In this document: positions 1-6,158 of the stretch, piece by piece
Layout of the letters: each line of letters opens with the position of its first letter
Numbering within the stretch: position 1 is the stretch's first letter
Assembly (NCBI GenBank): GCA_017549665.1
Contig: JAFYUD010000091.1
Coordinates: forward strand, 1-8,128
DNA length: 8,128 nucleotides
Source: Clostridia bacterium
Lineage (GTDB): Bacteria; Bacillota_A; Clostridia; Oscillospirales; Acutalibacteraceae
Reading direction: 5' to 3'
The notes under the pieces: model-generated
The model's database searches: none
Seen by the model: only the letters and a program-made list of their open reading frames with translations
Told to the model about the DNA's origin: nothing
Made by a program: the position numbers and the translations under genes

Positions 1-136
1 CAATTTCTGTCATGCGGCGTGTTGGTCCTGTGCGACGGAGCGCTGTGAACCATGTCAGGCGGGGAACCGAGCAGCATTAAGCGGTCTGCCCGTGCGATAC
101 AGTTCGCCTGCACGCCGTGTGACCGAGGTTGAACTC
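1..136 (+). ncRNA. ffs: signal recognition particle RNA, small bacterial type (5' end at or just outside the window edge)
   Basis: This is the RNA scaffold that binds the Ffh GTPase to form the particle targeting nascent membrane proteins to the translocon. The diagnostic part is the apical domain: TGTCAGG at 53-59 and AGCAGC at 70-75 are the two sides of the conserved Ffh-binding symmetric loop. They are capped by a 3-bp stem (60-62 with 67-69) and a GGAA tetraloop at 63-66. Bases 1-21 pair almost continuously with 111-131 (for example 14-21 with 111-118), closing a long rod. Since base 1 pairs with 131 and only a few bases remain before the T-run, at most about five bases are missing on the left. 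The RNA is thus about 135-145 nt and has no room for the Alu domain of the roughly 270-nt Bacillus form. Position directly upstream of dnaX matches the Bacillus arrangement. The promoter lies outside the window. Confidence 0.9.
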
Positions 137-143
137 TTTTTTT
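125..143 (+). terminator. probable 3' end/terminator of the SRP RNA
   Basis: Seven consecutive T residues (137-143) follow directly after the 3' strand of the SRP RNA helix. The long rod of the RNA (1-21 with 111-131) can act as the terminator stem; the local 3-bp hairpin at 125-127/134-136 is too weak alone. I see no convincing promoter between this T-run and dnaX. Either dnaX is expressed by read-through followed by processing, or its promoter is unusual. Confidence 0.55.
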
Positions 144-150
144 ATCATAA

Positions 151-156
151 CGGGAG
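151..156 (+). promoter_or_regulatory. ribosome binding site that fixes the dnaX start
   Basis: CGGGAG lies 8 bases before the ATG at 165. The frame is open further upstream to a TTG at 129, but that codon lies inside the SRP RNA 3' strand and has no ribosome binding site. Translation from 165 gives the canonical DnaX N-terminus MYRVLYRKWRP. Confidence 0.8.
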
Positions 157-164
157 TTTTTGAA

Positions 165-1904
165 ATGTACAGAGTTTTATACAGAAAATGGAGACCAAAA
201 ACTTTTTCTGATGTTTCAGGACAACCTCATATTACGGAAACTCTGATGAATGAAGTCAGAGATTCAAGATTAGCTCATGCCTACCTTTTTACAGGATCAC
301 GAGGCACGGGCAAAACTTCATGCGCAAAAATACTTTCTAAAGCTATAAACTGCATCAATCCCGTCAACGGTAACCCTTGTAACGAGTGTGAAATCTGTAA
401 AGGAATTGACAACGGATCTATTCTCGATGTTGTTGAAATCGACGCAGCAAGTAACCGTGGTATTGATGATATCCGTGCTCTGCGTGAAGAATCTGCTTTC
501 ACACCTGCACAGGCTAAATACAGAGTTTATATCATTGACGAAGTTCATATGCTTACTATTGAGGCTTTCAATGCACTTCTCAAGACACTTGAAGAGCCTC
601 CTTCACATATCGTTTTTATTCTCGCAACAACAGAAGTACAGAAGCTTCCTTCTACAATTCTCTCAAGATGTCAGCGATTTGATTTCAGAAGAATTTCTGT
701 AGATGCGATTGTATCCCGACTTAAATATGTCTGTGAAAATGAAAATGTTCATATAGACGATGAAGCGGCTGTGCTTATTGCACGTATTGCTGACGGCGGT
801 ATGCGTGATGCTCTTTCTATTCTTGACAGATGTCTCAGTATTTCTGAGAATATAAATGTAAGTGTTGTTTCAGATGCGGCAGGAATCATGAGCAAATCTC
901 ATCTTTTCGAGCTTTCCTCTGCTTTCAAAGATAAAGACACATCAAAGGCTCTGAGTATAATCGACGAGCTTCATAATTCCTCATGCGATACAGAAAGACT
1001 CTGCACTGAGCTTACAAATCATTTCAGAAGTCTTCTTGTTATAAAGTCCGTAAAAAAGCCTGAAGATATACTTGTATGCACAAACGAAGAACTCGCTGAG
1101 CTCAGAGAAATGGCTGCAAGATTTTCAGTTGAAGAAATACTGATGATAATGAATATATTATCTTCCGCTATAGCTTCAATTAAGGTCACTCAGAACAGAA
1201 GAATTGAAACAGAAATGGCAGTAATTAAAATCTGTTCACCTGAATCATCATCTGACATCACTTCCCTTTTTGCAAGAATCGCAGAACTTGAAAAAAAGGT
1301 CGAAGATTTATCGAAAGGTGTAACAATAGTAAAGACGGTCGAAGCACCGGTTATAACAATTAAAGACGAAGCTCCCGAAGAGCCTGAAAAAAAAGCTGTT
1401 GACCTGAGCACCCTTCAATTTGATGATGACAGTGATGAATATCCTGATGAGCCGGATATGTTTGATATTCCGCCGGCAGACGAACCATCATACTTCCCTG
1501 CTGAACCGGATTTCAATCAGCCGATATTTGATGAAGCACCGTCATTTGACCCGGAGCCTGTAAATACAGCCCCTGTATTCGATGACGAACCTGCAGCTTC
1601 TGCACCTGTTTTTGATCCCGAACCTGTTGCGGACAATTCAGTTCCCACATTCGATCCCGAACCTGTTGCAGGTAATGTTCAATTTTCCCAGAAGACATGG
1701 ATGAATTGTATTATTGAAGCAGAACGGATCTGTCAGCCGATTATCGGTCATCTGCTCGGCACAAAGGCAGAAGCAAGCGGCACAAACCTTATTATAACAA
1801 ATTATAATGCTGTACTTCCTATGATTTTCCCGATTGTAAAGGATAAATTGACGGAAGCAGTAGGAACTATAACAGGACAGAACATGTCCATAAGATTAGG
1901 ATAG
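165..1904 (+). CDS. dnaX: DNA polymerase III subunit tau (and possibly gamma), clamp-loader ATPase
   Basis: This is the motor subunit of the clamp loader: it opens the beta clamp with ATP and, as tau, couples leading- and lagging-strand polymerases. The 579 residues begin with the family signature YRKWRP (6-11). They then show Walker A GSRGTGKTS (44-52), the zinc module with C63, C72, C75 and C78, Walker B/DEVH (about 121-128), sensor-1 region ATTE (154-157) and the SRC trans-acting arginine-finger motif (167-169). The helical oligomerisation domain ends near residue 360. After a short coiled-coil-like piece (about 366-385) comes a strongly acidic, proline-rich linker (about 395-505) with repeated FDxEP units. 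A C-terminal domain follows (about 507-579), presumably the polymerase-contacting part of tau. Its stop overlaps the ribosome binding site of ybaB. Two A-rich slippage candidates lie just past the conserved domains; see the separate entries. Confidence 0.97.
   Translation: MYRVLYRKWRPKTFSDVSGQPHITETLMNEVRDSRLAHAYLFTGSRGTGKTSCAKILSKAINCINPVNGNPCNECEICKGIDNGSILDVVEIDAASNRGIDDIRALREESAFTPAQAKYRVYIIDEVHMLTIEAFNALLKTLEEPPSHIVFILATTEVQKLPSTILSRCQRFDFRRISVDAIVSRLKYVCENENVHIDDEAAVLIARIADGGMRDALSILDRCLSISENINVSVVSDAAGIMSKSHLFELSSAFKDKDTSKALSIIDELHNSSCDTERLCTELTNHFRSLLVIKSVKKPEDILVCTNEELAELREMAARFSVEEILMIMNILSSAIASIKVTQNRRIETEMAVIKICSPESSSDITSLFARIAELEKKVEDLSKGVTIVKTVEAPVITIKDEAPEEPEKKAVDLSTLQFDDDSDEYPDEPDMFDIPPADEPSYFPAEPDFNQPIFDEAPSFDPEPVNTAPVFDDEPAASAPVFDPEPVADNSVPTFDPEPVAGNVQFSQKTWMNCIIEAERICQPIIGHLLGTKAEASGTNLIITNYNAVLPMIFPIVKDKLTEAVGTITGQNMSIRLG
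1292..1298 (+). other. candidate -1 ribosomal frameshift heptamer A AAA AAG in dnaX
   Basis: In the dnaX reading frame the bases read ..A AAA AAG at codons 376-378 (Glu-Lys-Lys), the same heptamer and phase as the E. coli dnaX site that makes gamma. A -1 slip here would add 21 residues and stop at TAA 1361-1363, giving a protein of about 399 residues with the conserved ATPase and oligomerisation domains only. I see no clear Shine-Dalgarno-like stimulator upstream. The nearest downstream hairpin (1336-1339 with 1346-1349) is weak and far away, so efficiency may be low. Lys-Lys encoded as AAA AAG can also occur by chance. Confidence 0.35.
1387..1394 (+). other. A8 slippage tract in dnaX with immediate stops in both shifted frames
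   Basis: Eight uninterrupted A residues encode Glu408-Lys409-Lys410 at the border of the conserved domains and the acidic linker. It is the longest homopolymer I see in the window. A -1 shift, or one extra A in the mRNA, reads two codons (Ser-Cys) and stops at TGA 1400-1402. A +1 shift, or loss of one A, reads three codons (Leu-Leu-Thr) and stops at TGA 1405-1407. Either route gives a product of 412-413 residues, close to the 431 residues of E. coli gamma. Transcriptional slippage on an A-run is the known mechanism in Thermus dnaX. Its action here is inference. Confidence 0.45.
1545..1667 (+). repeat. FDxEP repeats in the dnaX linker
   Basis: Four copies of a Phe-Asp-x-Glu-Pro unit start at residues 461, 472, 483 and 496, spaced 11, 11 and 13 residues. 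The last two copies share an identical 17-base stretch (1614-1630 and 1653-1669), 39 bases apart, indicating recent duplication. The segment is acidic and proline-rich, so it is probably a flexible tether between the clamp-loader body and the C-terminal domain. Confidence 0.75.
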
Positions 1905-1914
1905 GAGAATTACT

Positions 1915-2256
1915 ATGAAGGCAAGAATACCTAACGCAAACCAGGGCGGCAATATGATGCAGAGAATTCAGAAAATGCAGGAAGAGATGGCAAAGACTCA
2001 GACTGCTGTTGAAGAATCAGAGTTCACTGCTTGTGCAGGCGGCGGCGCTGTAGAAGTTACAGTAAGCGGCAAGCACGAAGTAAAATCAATCAAGATGAAT
2101 CCTGAAGTTGTAGATCCCGATGATATCGATATGCTCGAAGACCTTCTTCTCGCAGCTATCAATGAAGCTATGAGAAAAGCTGACGAAACTATGGAATCTG
2201 AAATGGGCAAGCTTACAGGCGGACTTAATATTCCCGGCATGGGCGGATTATTCTGA
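1915..2256 (+). CDS. ybaB: YbaB/EbfC family nucleoid-associated protein
   Basis: This small dimeric DNA-binding protein coats the nucleoid and in several bacteria is encoded between dnaX and recR, exactly as here. The 113 residues show the family plan. A Gly/Asn/Met-rich start is followed by an N-terminal helix (about 14-36). Next comes a beta-rich core with GGGAVEVTVSGKHEV (42-56) and MNPEVVDPDDIDMLEDLL (61-78), then an amphipathic helix (about 79-100) and a glycine/methionine tail ending GMGGLF. The AGGAG at 1903-1907, 7 bases before the ATG, overlaps the dnaX stop, so the two are probably translationally coupled. The recR start follows its stop by a single base. Length is at the upper normal end of the family. 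DNA binding is known for homologues, not visible as a motif here. Confidence 0.95.
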   Translation: MKARIPNANQGGNMMQRIQKMQEEMAKTQTAVEESEFTACAGGGAVEVTVSGKHEVKSIKMNPEVVDPDDIDMLEDLLLAAINEAMRKADETMESEMGKLTGGLNIPGMGGLF

Positions 2257-2257
2257 T

Positions 2258-2857
2258 ATGCAGTATAATGCTGTTCCTTTACAGAAACTTATAGAACAAT
2301 TTGAACGCATGCCCGGCATCGGAAGAAAGACTGCCCAGCGTATTGCATTTTATATTCTCGGACTTCCCCAAAAAGAAGCAAAAGGTATTGCTGATGCAAT
2401 AACAAACGCATGCGAAAAAATACACAAATGTGCTCTTTGCTGTAATCTGACAGAGGAAGAGCTTTGTCCTGTTTGTAAAAACGATAAGCGAGATCACAGT
2501 GTGATCTGCGTTGTCGAAGATTCACAGAGTCTTATTGCAATCGAAAAGACTAAGGAATTTTCAGGAGTTTATCATGTTTTACACGGTGCTATTTCCCCTC
2601 TCGACGGAATCGGTCCCGAACAGCTCACAGTCAAAGAACTTATCAGCAGACTCGGAAGCGATGAGATAAAAGAAATCATTATCGCTACAGACTCTGATAT
2701 CGAAGGTGAAGCTACAGCCATGTACCTTTCAAAGCTGATAAGTCCGTTTGATATCAATATTTCCAGAATTGCATTCGGTCTCCCCGTAGGAACCGATATC
2801 CAATATGCAGACGAAATTACTCTGTCAAGAGCCATTGAAGGCAGAAGAAAGATGTAA
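2258..2857 (+). CDS. recR: recombination mediator protein RecR
   Basis: RecR works with RecO (and RecF) to load RecA onto gapped DNA during recombinational repair. The 199 residues match the usual length. They contain the helix-hairpin-helix MPGIGRKTAQRIAF (18-31), the zinc finger C58-x2-C61 and C70-x2-C73, and a Toprim domain (about 81-175). Within the Toprim domain VVED (85-88), HGAISPLDGIGPEQL (109-123) and IEGEATAMYL (148-157) are clear. A C-terminal Walker-B-like/tail region ends EGRRKM. It is one base downstream of ybaB, has no separate strong ribosome binding site beyond G-rich sequence inside ybaB, and is therefore likely coupled. One oddity: the residues before EGEA read ATDSDIEGE (143-151), whereas RecR proteins I remember read ATNP-x-(V/I)EGE. 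This resembles the DxD of topoisomerase Toprim domains. Confidence 0.97.
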   Translation: MQYNAVPLQKLIEQFERMPGIGRKTAQRIAFYILGLPQKEAKGIADAITNACEKIHKCALCCNLTEEELCPVCKNDKRDHSVICVVEDSQSLIAIEKTKEFSGVYHVLHGAISPLDGIGPEQLTVKELISRLGSDEIKEIIIATDSDIEGEATAMYLSKLISPFDINISRIAFGLPVGTDIQYADEITLSRAIEGRRKM

Positions 2858-2871
2858 ACGGAGGACTTTTT

Positions 2872-4470
2872 ATGGATAAGAAATTTGCAATCACCTATGA
2901 CATAGGCACAACAGGTGTAAAAACCTGTGTTTTTGAGATTTCTGACACAATCAAATTACTTGGCGGCTCATCAGAAGGATACAAGCTTTATGTATTTCCT
3001 GATGGCGGTGCAGAACAGAATCCTGACGAGTGGTGGACAGCAATGTGTAACACCACACAGTCAGCACTGAGCAAATCAGGTATTACACCCGATCAGCTCA
3101 GCGGTATCTCATTCTGCTCGCAGATGCAGGGTGTCGTTCTTGTAGATAAAGACGGTAATCACGTCAGAAACGCAATGAGCTACATGGATCAGCGTGCACG
3201 TGAAGAGTTAAAGAAAGGTATTGCACACGGTCCTCAGATTGCAGGTGCAAACATTCCCAAGCTTCTTAAATCTCTTCAGATTACAGGTGCAGTTGCAGCA
3301 TCAGTAAAGGATCCTGTATGGAAATACAAGTGGGTCGAAGCTCATGAAGCAGAGAATTTCAAAAAAGTCCATAAATGGCTTGATGTAAAAGAATATCTTA
3401 TCTGCAGAATGACAGGCAATTTCTGCATGACTCCTGACTCAGCATTTGCAACTATGCTTTATGACATCAGAAAAGGTAAGGAATGCTGGAGCAAAGAAAT
3501 GACAAGCATGCTTGGCGTAAATCATGACCACATGCCTGAAATCAAGCCCTGTACAGCAAAGATCGGTGATCTCACAGAAAAAGCAGCTGCAGAGCTTCAT
3601 CTTGTACCCGGAATCGCAGTTTTCGGCGGCGGCGGAGATGCTTCTCTCATCGGTGTTGGCGCAGGTTCTGTTGAAATGGGTGACACTCATGTTTATTCAG
3701 GTACTTCAGGTTGGGTTTCTACCGTAGTTGATAAGAGCATTGTTGATGCTTCAGCAATGATCGCAGCTATCGTTGGTGCAGATCCCGGAAAATATAATTA
3801 CTTCGCTGAGCTTGAAACAGCAGGTAAATGTCTCGAATGGGCAAAGGATCACCTTTGTCTTGATGAAGTCGGTGTTTATCTCAATACTGAAAAGATCACA
3901 GATACATATGAAGCTAAATACACAAGCCTCTATGATTATATGTCTGAAGTTATCGATAATGTACCCGCAGGTGCCAACGGTGTGATTTTCACTCCCTGGC
4001 TTCATGGCAACAGATGTCCGTTTGAAGATCCCAATGCAAGAGGCATGTTCTTCAATCTCAGCCTTGATTCAGGTAAATCTGAAATGCTCAGAGCTGTAAT
4101 TGAAGGCGTATGCTTCCACCTTCGTTGGTTTATTGACGTTCAGGAGAAGAAGGTCCGTACTTCACAGAGAATCAGATTTGTCGGCGGCGGAGCGCTCTCT
4201 CCCGTTACATGTCAGATCCTTGCTGATATAACAGGTAAAACTGTTGAAACAGTTGACAGTCCGCAGAATGTCGGTGCTGTCGGTGCTGCAGTTATAGTAG
4301 CATGCGGTCTCGGCATGATCAATAAGGTAAGCGAAGCAAAGAAGCTTATCCCTGTTATAAAAACATATCATCCTAATACTTCTAATAAATCGGTTTACGA
4401 CAAACAGTTTGAAGTTTTCAAAAACTTATACAAAGCAAACAAGAATAATTTTGCTGCACTCAACGGCTGA
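2872..4470 (+). CDS. FGGY-family carbohydrate kinase, xylulokinase-like
   Basis: This is an ATP-dependent cytoplasmic sugar kinase of the FGGY/actin-fold superfamily; xylulose or a related ketose is the most likely substrate, but the sequence does not settle it. Landmarks in the 532 residues are the N-terminal phosphate-1 loop YDIGTTGVK (9-17), EQNPDEWW (48-55), the sugar-contact strand SQMQGVVLVD (83-92), and SYMDQRA (103-109). These are followed by GGGGDAS (252-258), whose D256 is the expected catalytic base, the phosphate-2 region HVYSGTSGW (273-281), and the adenosine motif VGGGALSPVTCQILADITG (437-455). It is some 30-50 residues longer than E. coli XylB. GGAGG at 2860-2864 sits 7 bases before the ATG, and the gap from recR is only 14 bases, so it should be co-transcribed with the replication genes. 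No sugar transporter, isomerase or regulator adjoins it on this strand. Confidence 0.88.
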   Translation: MDKKFAITYDIGTTGVKTCVFEISDTIKLLGGSSEGYKLYVFPDGGAEQNPDEWWTAMCNTTQSALSKSGITPDQLSGISFCSQMQGVVLVDKDGNHVRNAMSYMDQRAREELKKGIAHGPQIAGANIPKLLKSLQITGAVAASVKDPVWKYKWVEAHEAENFKKVHKWLDVKEYLICRMTGNFCMTPDSAFATMLYDIRKGKECWSKEMTSMLGVNHDHMPEIKPCTAKIGDLTEKAAAELHLVPGIAVFGGGGDASLIGVGAGSVEMGDTHVYSGTSGWVSTVVDKSIVDASAMIAAIVGADPGKYNYFAELETAGKCLEWAKDHLCLDEVGVYLNTEKITDTYEAKYTSLYDYMSEVIDNVPAGANGVIFTPWLHGNRCPFEDPNARGMFFNLSLDSGKSEMLRAVIEGVCFHLRWFIDVQEKKVRTSQRIRFVGGGALSPVTCQILADITGKTVETVDSPQNVGAVGAAVIVACGLGMINKVSEAKKLIPVIKTYHPNTSNKSVYDKQFEVFKNLYKANKNNFAALNG

Positions 4471-4493
4471 TTATTCTGAAAGGACACAAACAA

Positions 4494-5378
4494 ATGATAG
4501 AATTAAACTCATTATTTACTACACTTTATGCTAATCTGGAATCAACAATGTCCAAGCTCGGATTCAGTGTTGAAAAGCCTGAAAATTATGAAAAAGGCAC
4601 CGCACCTGTCTTCACAAGAGATAATGCTACTTATATTGCATACAGTGGCGAAAAAGGCAAAGTAAGAATTCTCTTCAATGATAACAAAATAAGACTTCTT
4701 GTTGCAGATAAAGATGCAAAAAGTGAAGATGACAGTGAATATTCACTTCTTGCAAGCTTCCTTGTTGTTCTTGAAGAATATGATGCAAGAGATTTAAAGT
4801 CAACTGTCAATGAAATCATTGAAAATATTGAAGAAGCTTATTCTCAGAAACAGATAGCAAAAAGAAAGCAGAATATCAAGGCACAGGCAACAGTAAGCCG
4901 TGCTGCAGTAAAGAGTGGTGCACTCGTTTACGATGCCGCCACACTTGCAATCAGACTTGCTGAAATTTATCCTGAAATAAAAGAAGAATACAAAGAGCAT
5001 CTTTGCACTTATGATGAATTCCTTTGCGAAGACTTCTTCACAAAGCATGTAAATCCCCTTGTTCACGCAACAATCAGAGAAAATAACCCTCAGAAAATGA
5101 AAAAGCTGTTCGGTATTCTCAATGAAATCTATGACGACGGTTCTAACGAGGTTCAGGACGTCATTATCGTAACAATCCTTGGTTCATGCAACTATCAGGG
5201 AGATATGATGAAGAATGTTCTCGGTTATGTCAATGATTCCATTCTCGAACCCTTTGTCAGAGTAAACAAGATTCTCAAATCAAGCAAATCTGCAAGACTC
5301 AGACTTGAAAATCCCCCCAAATATAAACCCAAAAAGAGTAAAAAGAAGAAGCCCGGAACAAGCATTCTTCAGAAATGA
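4494..5378 (+). CDS. uncharacterised 294-residue protein, last gene of the dnaX run
   Basis: I cannot assign a function. There is no signal peptide, membrane segment, or nucleotide-binding or metal motif, so it is probably soluble and cytoplasmic. Two parts are visible. The N-terminal half (about 1-115) is mixed alpha/beta with a conserved-looking core YIAYSGEKGKVRILF (47-61). After a charged, lysine/glutamine-rich hinge (118-135), a helical half (about 145-265) contains IRLAEIYPEIKEEY (153-166) and MKKLFGILNEIYDDGSNEVQ (202-221). From memory, this half resembles the DUF7674 type of small helical domains, but I cannot verify it. The end is very basic (eight lysines in 276-286), suggesting nucleic-acid or membrane-surface contact. 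AAGGA at 4480-4484 precedes the ATG by 9 bases. The 23-base gap after the kinase has no promoter, and a terminator follows at once. Confidence 0.85.
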   Translation: MIELNSLFTTLYANLESTMSKLGFSVEKPENYEKGTAPVFTRDNATYIAYSGEKGKVRILFNDNKIRLLVADKDAKSEDDSEYSLLASFLVVLEEYDARDLKSTVNEIIENIEEAYSQKQIAKRKQNIKAQATVSRAAVKSGALVYDAATLAIRLAEIYPEIKEEYKEHLCTYDEFLCEDFFTKHVNPLVHATIRENNPQKMKKLFGILNEIYDDGSNEVQDVIIVTILGSCNYQGDMMKNVLGYVNDSILEPFVRVNKILKSSKSARLRLENPPKYKPKKSKKKKPGTSILQK

Positions 5379-5383
5379 TCATA

Positions 5384-5413
5384 AGCCATCCTTATAAAGG
5401 ATGGCTATTTTTT
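5384..5413 (+). terminator. intrinsic terminator closing the dnaX-to-unknown gene run
   Basis: AGCCATCCT (5384-5392) pairs perfectly with AGGATGGCT (5398-5406). One further T-A pair leaves a three-base loop, and T6 (5408-5413), then C and T4, follow one base later. It begins 5 bases after the stop codon of the 294-residue gene, defining the end of that operon. Confidence 0.92.
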
Positions 5414-5425
5414 CTTTTCACCCTA

Positions 5426-5454
5426 TTGAAATATCAAAAATCATTTGGTATAAT
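5426..5454 (+). promoter_or_regulatory. vegetative sigma-A promoter of the cytidylate-kinase-like gene
   Basis: TTGAAA (5426-5431) and a perfect TATAAT (5449-5454) are separated by 17 bases, with an extended -10 TG at 5446-5447. Transcription should start near 5461, giving a leader of about 26 bases that carries AAAGGAG at 5473-5479. The leader is too short for a riboswitch or attenuator, and I see no operator-like inverted repeat. Strong, probably constitutive expression is expected. Confidence 0.88.
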
Positions 5455-5486
5455 GAAATTGTAATAATAACGAAAGGAGTAACAAT

Positions 5487-6110
5487 ATGAACAATTATGT
5501 TATTACCATAGCCAGAACTTGCGGTAGCGGCGGTAGCTATATTGGTGAAGAACTCAGCAAAAAGCTCGGAATTAAACTTTATGAACAGGATATATTACAG
5601 CTTGCATCGGAAGAAAGCGGCATAAGTCTTAATCTTTTTGCTCGAACAGATGAAGAATTAAAGATGAATCCCCTGTTCAGATTTTCGAAATACATATACA
5701 GTGGTGAACTTATTCCCCCCTCAAGCAGTGAATTCACTTCTGAAGAAAACAGATTCAATTATCAGGCAAAAGTTCTTAAAGAGCTTGCTGCAAAGGAAAA
5801 TTATATAGTTATCGGCAGATGTGCAGATTTTGTGCTTAAGGATGTAACAAAAACAATCAGAGTGTTTGTATATGCAAATAAGGATGATCGTATACGCACT
5901 GAATCTGAAAGACTCTCTCTCAGCATGAAAGAAGCAGAATCACGAGTCGAAAAAGTCGACAAGAAACGTGCTGATCACTATAAATATTTCACAGGCAAAG
6001 ACAGAAACAATATGAACAATTATGATATCTGTATCAACACATCATATCTTGATTATGACAAGTGCGCAGATCTTATAATTGATTATATGAAGCTCAACAA
6101 TATTATATAA
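5487..6110 (+). CDS. cytidylate kinase-like family P-loop protein
   Basis: This 207-residue protein belongs to the cytidylate-kinase-like group common in Clostridia, which is distinct from true Cmk. The N-terminus ITIARTCGSGGSYIGEELSKKLG (6-28) holds the glycine-rich phosphate loop in the variant form GSGGSxIG, lacking the GKS/T lysine of classic Walker A, as usual for this group. YIVIGRCADF (106-115) is the central strand and nucleotide-contact motif. DKKRADHYKYFTG (158-170) is the arginine-containing lid segment seen in relatives. Transfer of phosphate to a nucleoside monophosphate is the presumed activity, but substrates of this subgroup are poorly established, so a specific reaction is not claimed. 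AAAGGAG sits 7 bases before the ATG. It is monocistronic: its own promoter lies upstream and a hairpin terminator begins 15 bases after the stop. Confidence 0.87.
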   Translation: MNNYVITIARTCGSGGSYIGEELSKKLGIKLYEQDILQLASEESGISLNLFARTDEELKMNPLFRFSKYIYSGELIPPSSSEFTSEENRFNYQAKVLKELAAKENYIVIGRCADFVLKDVTKTIRVFVYANKDDRIRTESERLSLSMKEAESRVEKVDKKRADHYKYFTGKDRNNMNNYDICINTSYLDYDKCADLIIDYMKLNNII

Positions 6111-6124
6111 TATAACAAATCAAT

Positions 6125-6158
6125 AGCTGTACAGTCAGACTGTACAGCTCAATTTTTT
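6125..6158 (+). terminator. intrinsic terminator between convergent genes
   Basis: AGCTGTACAGT (6125-6135) and ACTGTACAGCT (6139-6149) form a perfect 11-bp stem with a 3-base loop, followed on the plus strand by T6 at 6153-6158. The T-run overlaps the tyrS stop codon on the other strand (6157-6159). Read from the minus strand, the same stem begins 7 bases after tyrS and is followed by a weaker T-rich stretch (ATTGATTTGTT). It may therefore serve both genes, less efficiently for tyrS. Confidence 0.88.

Noticed and set aside
119..148. Promoter-like pair GTGACC and TATCAT, 18 bases apart, before dnaX
   Set aside because: The start point would fall near 155, inside the dnaX ribosome binding site, and the -35 match is poor and lies in the SRP RNA helix.
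129..164. Upstream TTG start that would add 12 residues to DnaX
   Set aside because: It lies within the SRP RNA 3' strand and lacks a ribosome binding site; the ATG at 165 has one and gives the conserved N-terminus.
2491..2507. Perfect 8-bp inverted repeat with a one-base centre (AGATCACA/TGTGATCT)
   Set aside because: It sits inside recR, encodes family-consistent residues, and one such repeat is expected by chance in a window of this size with reasonable probability. No nearby promoter would use it as an operator.
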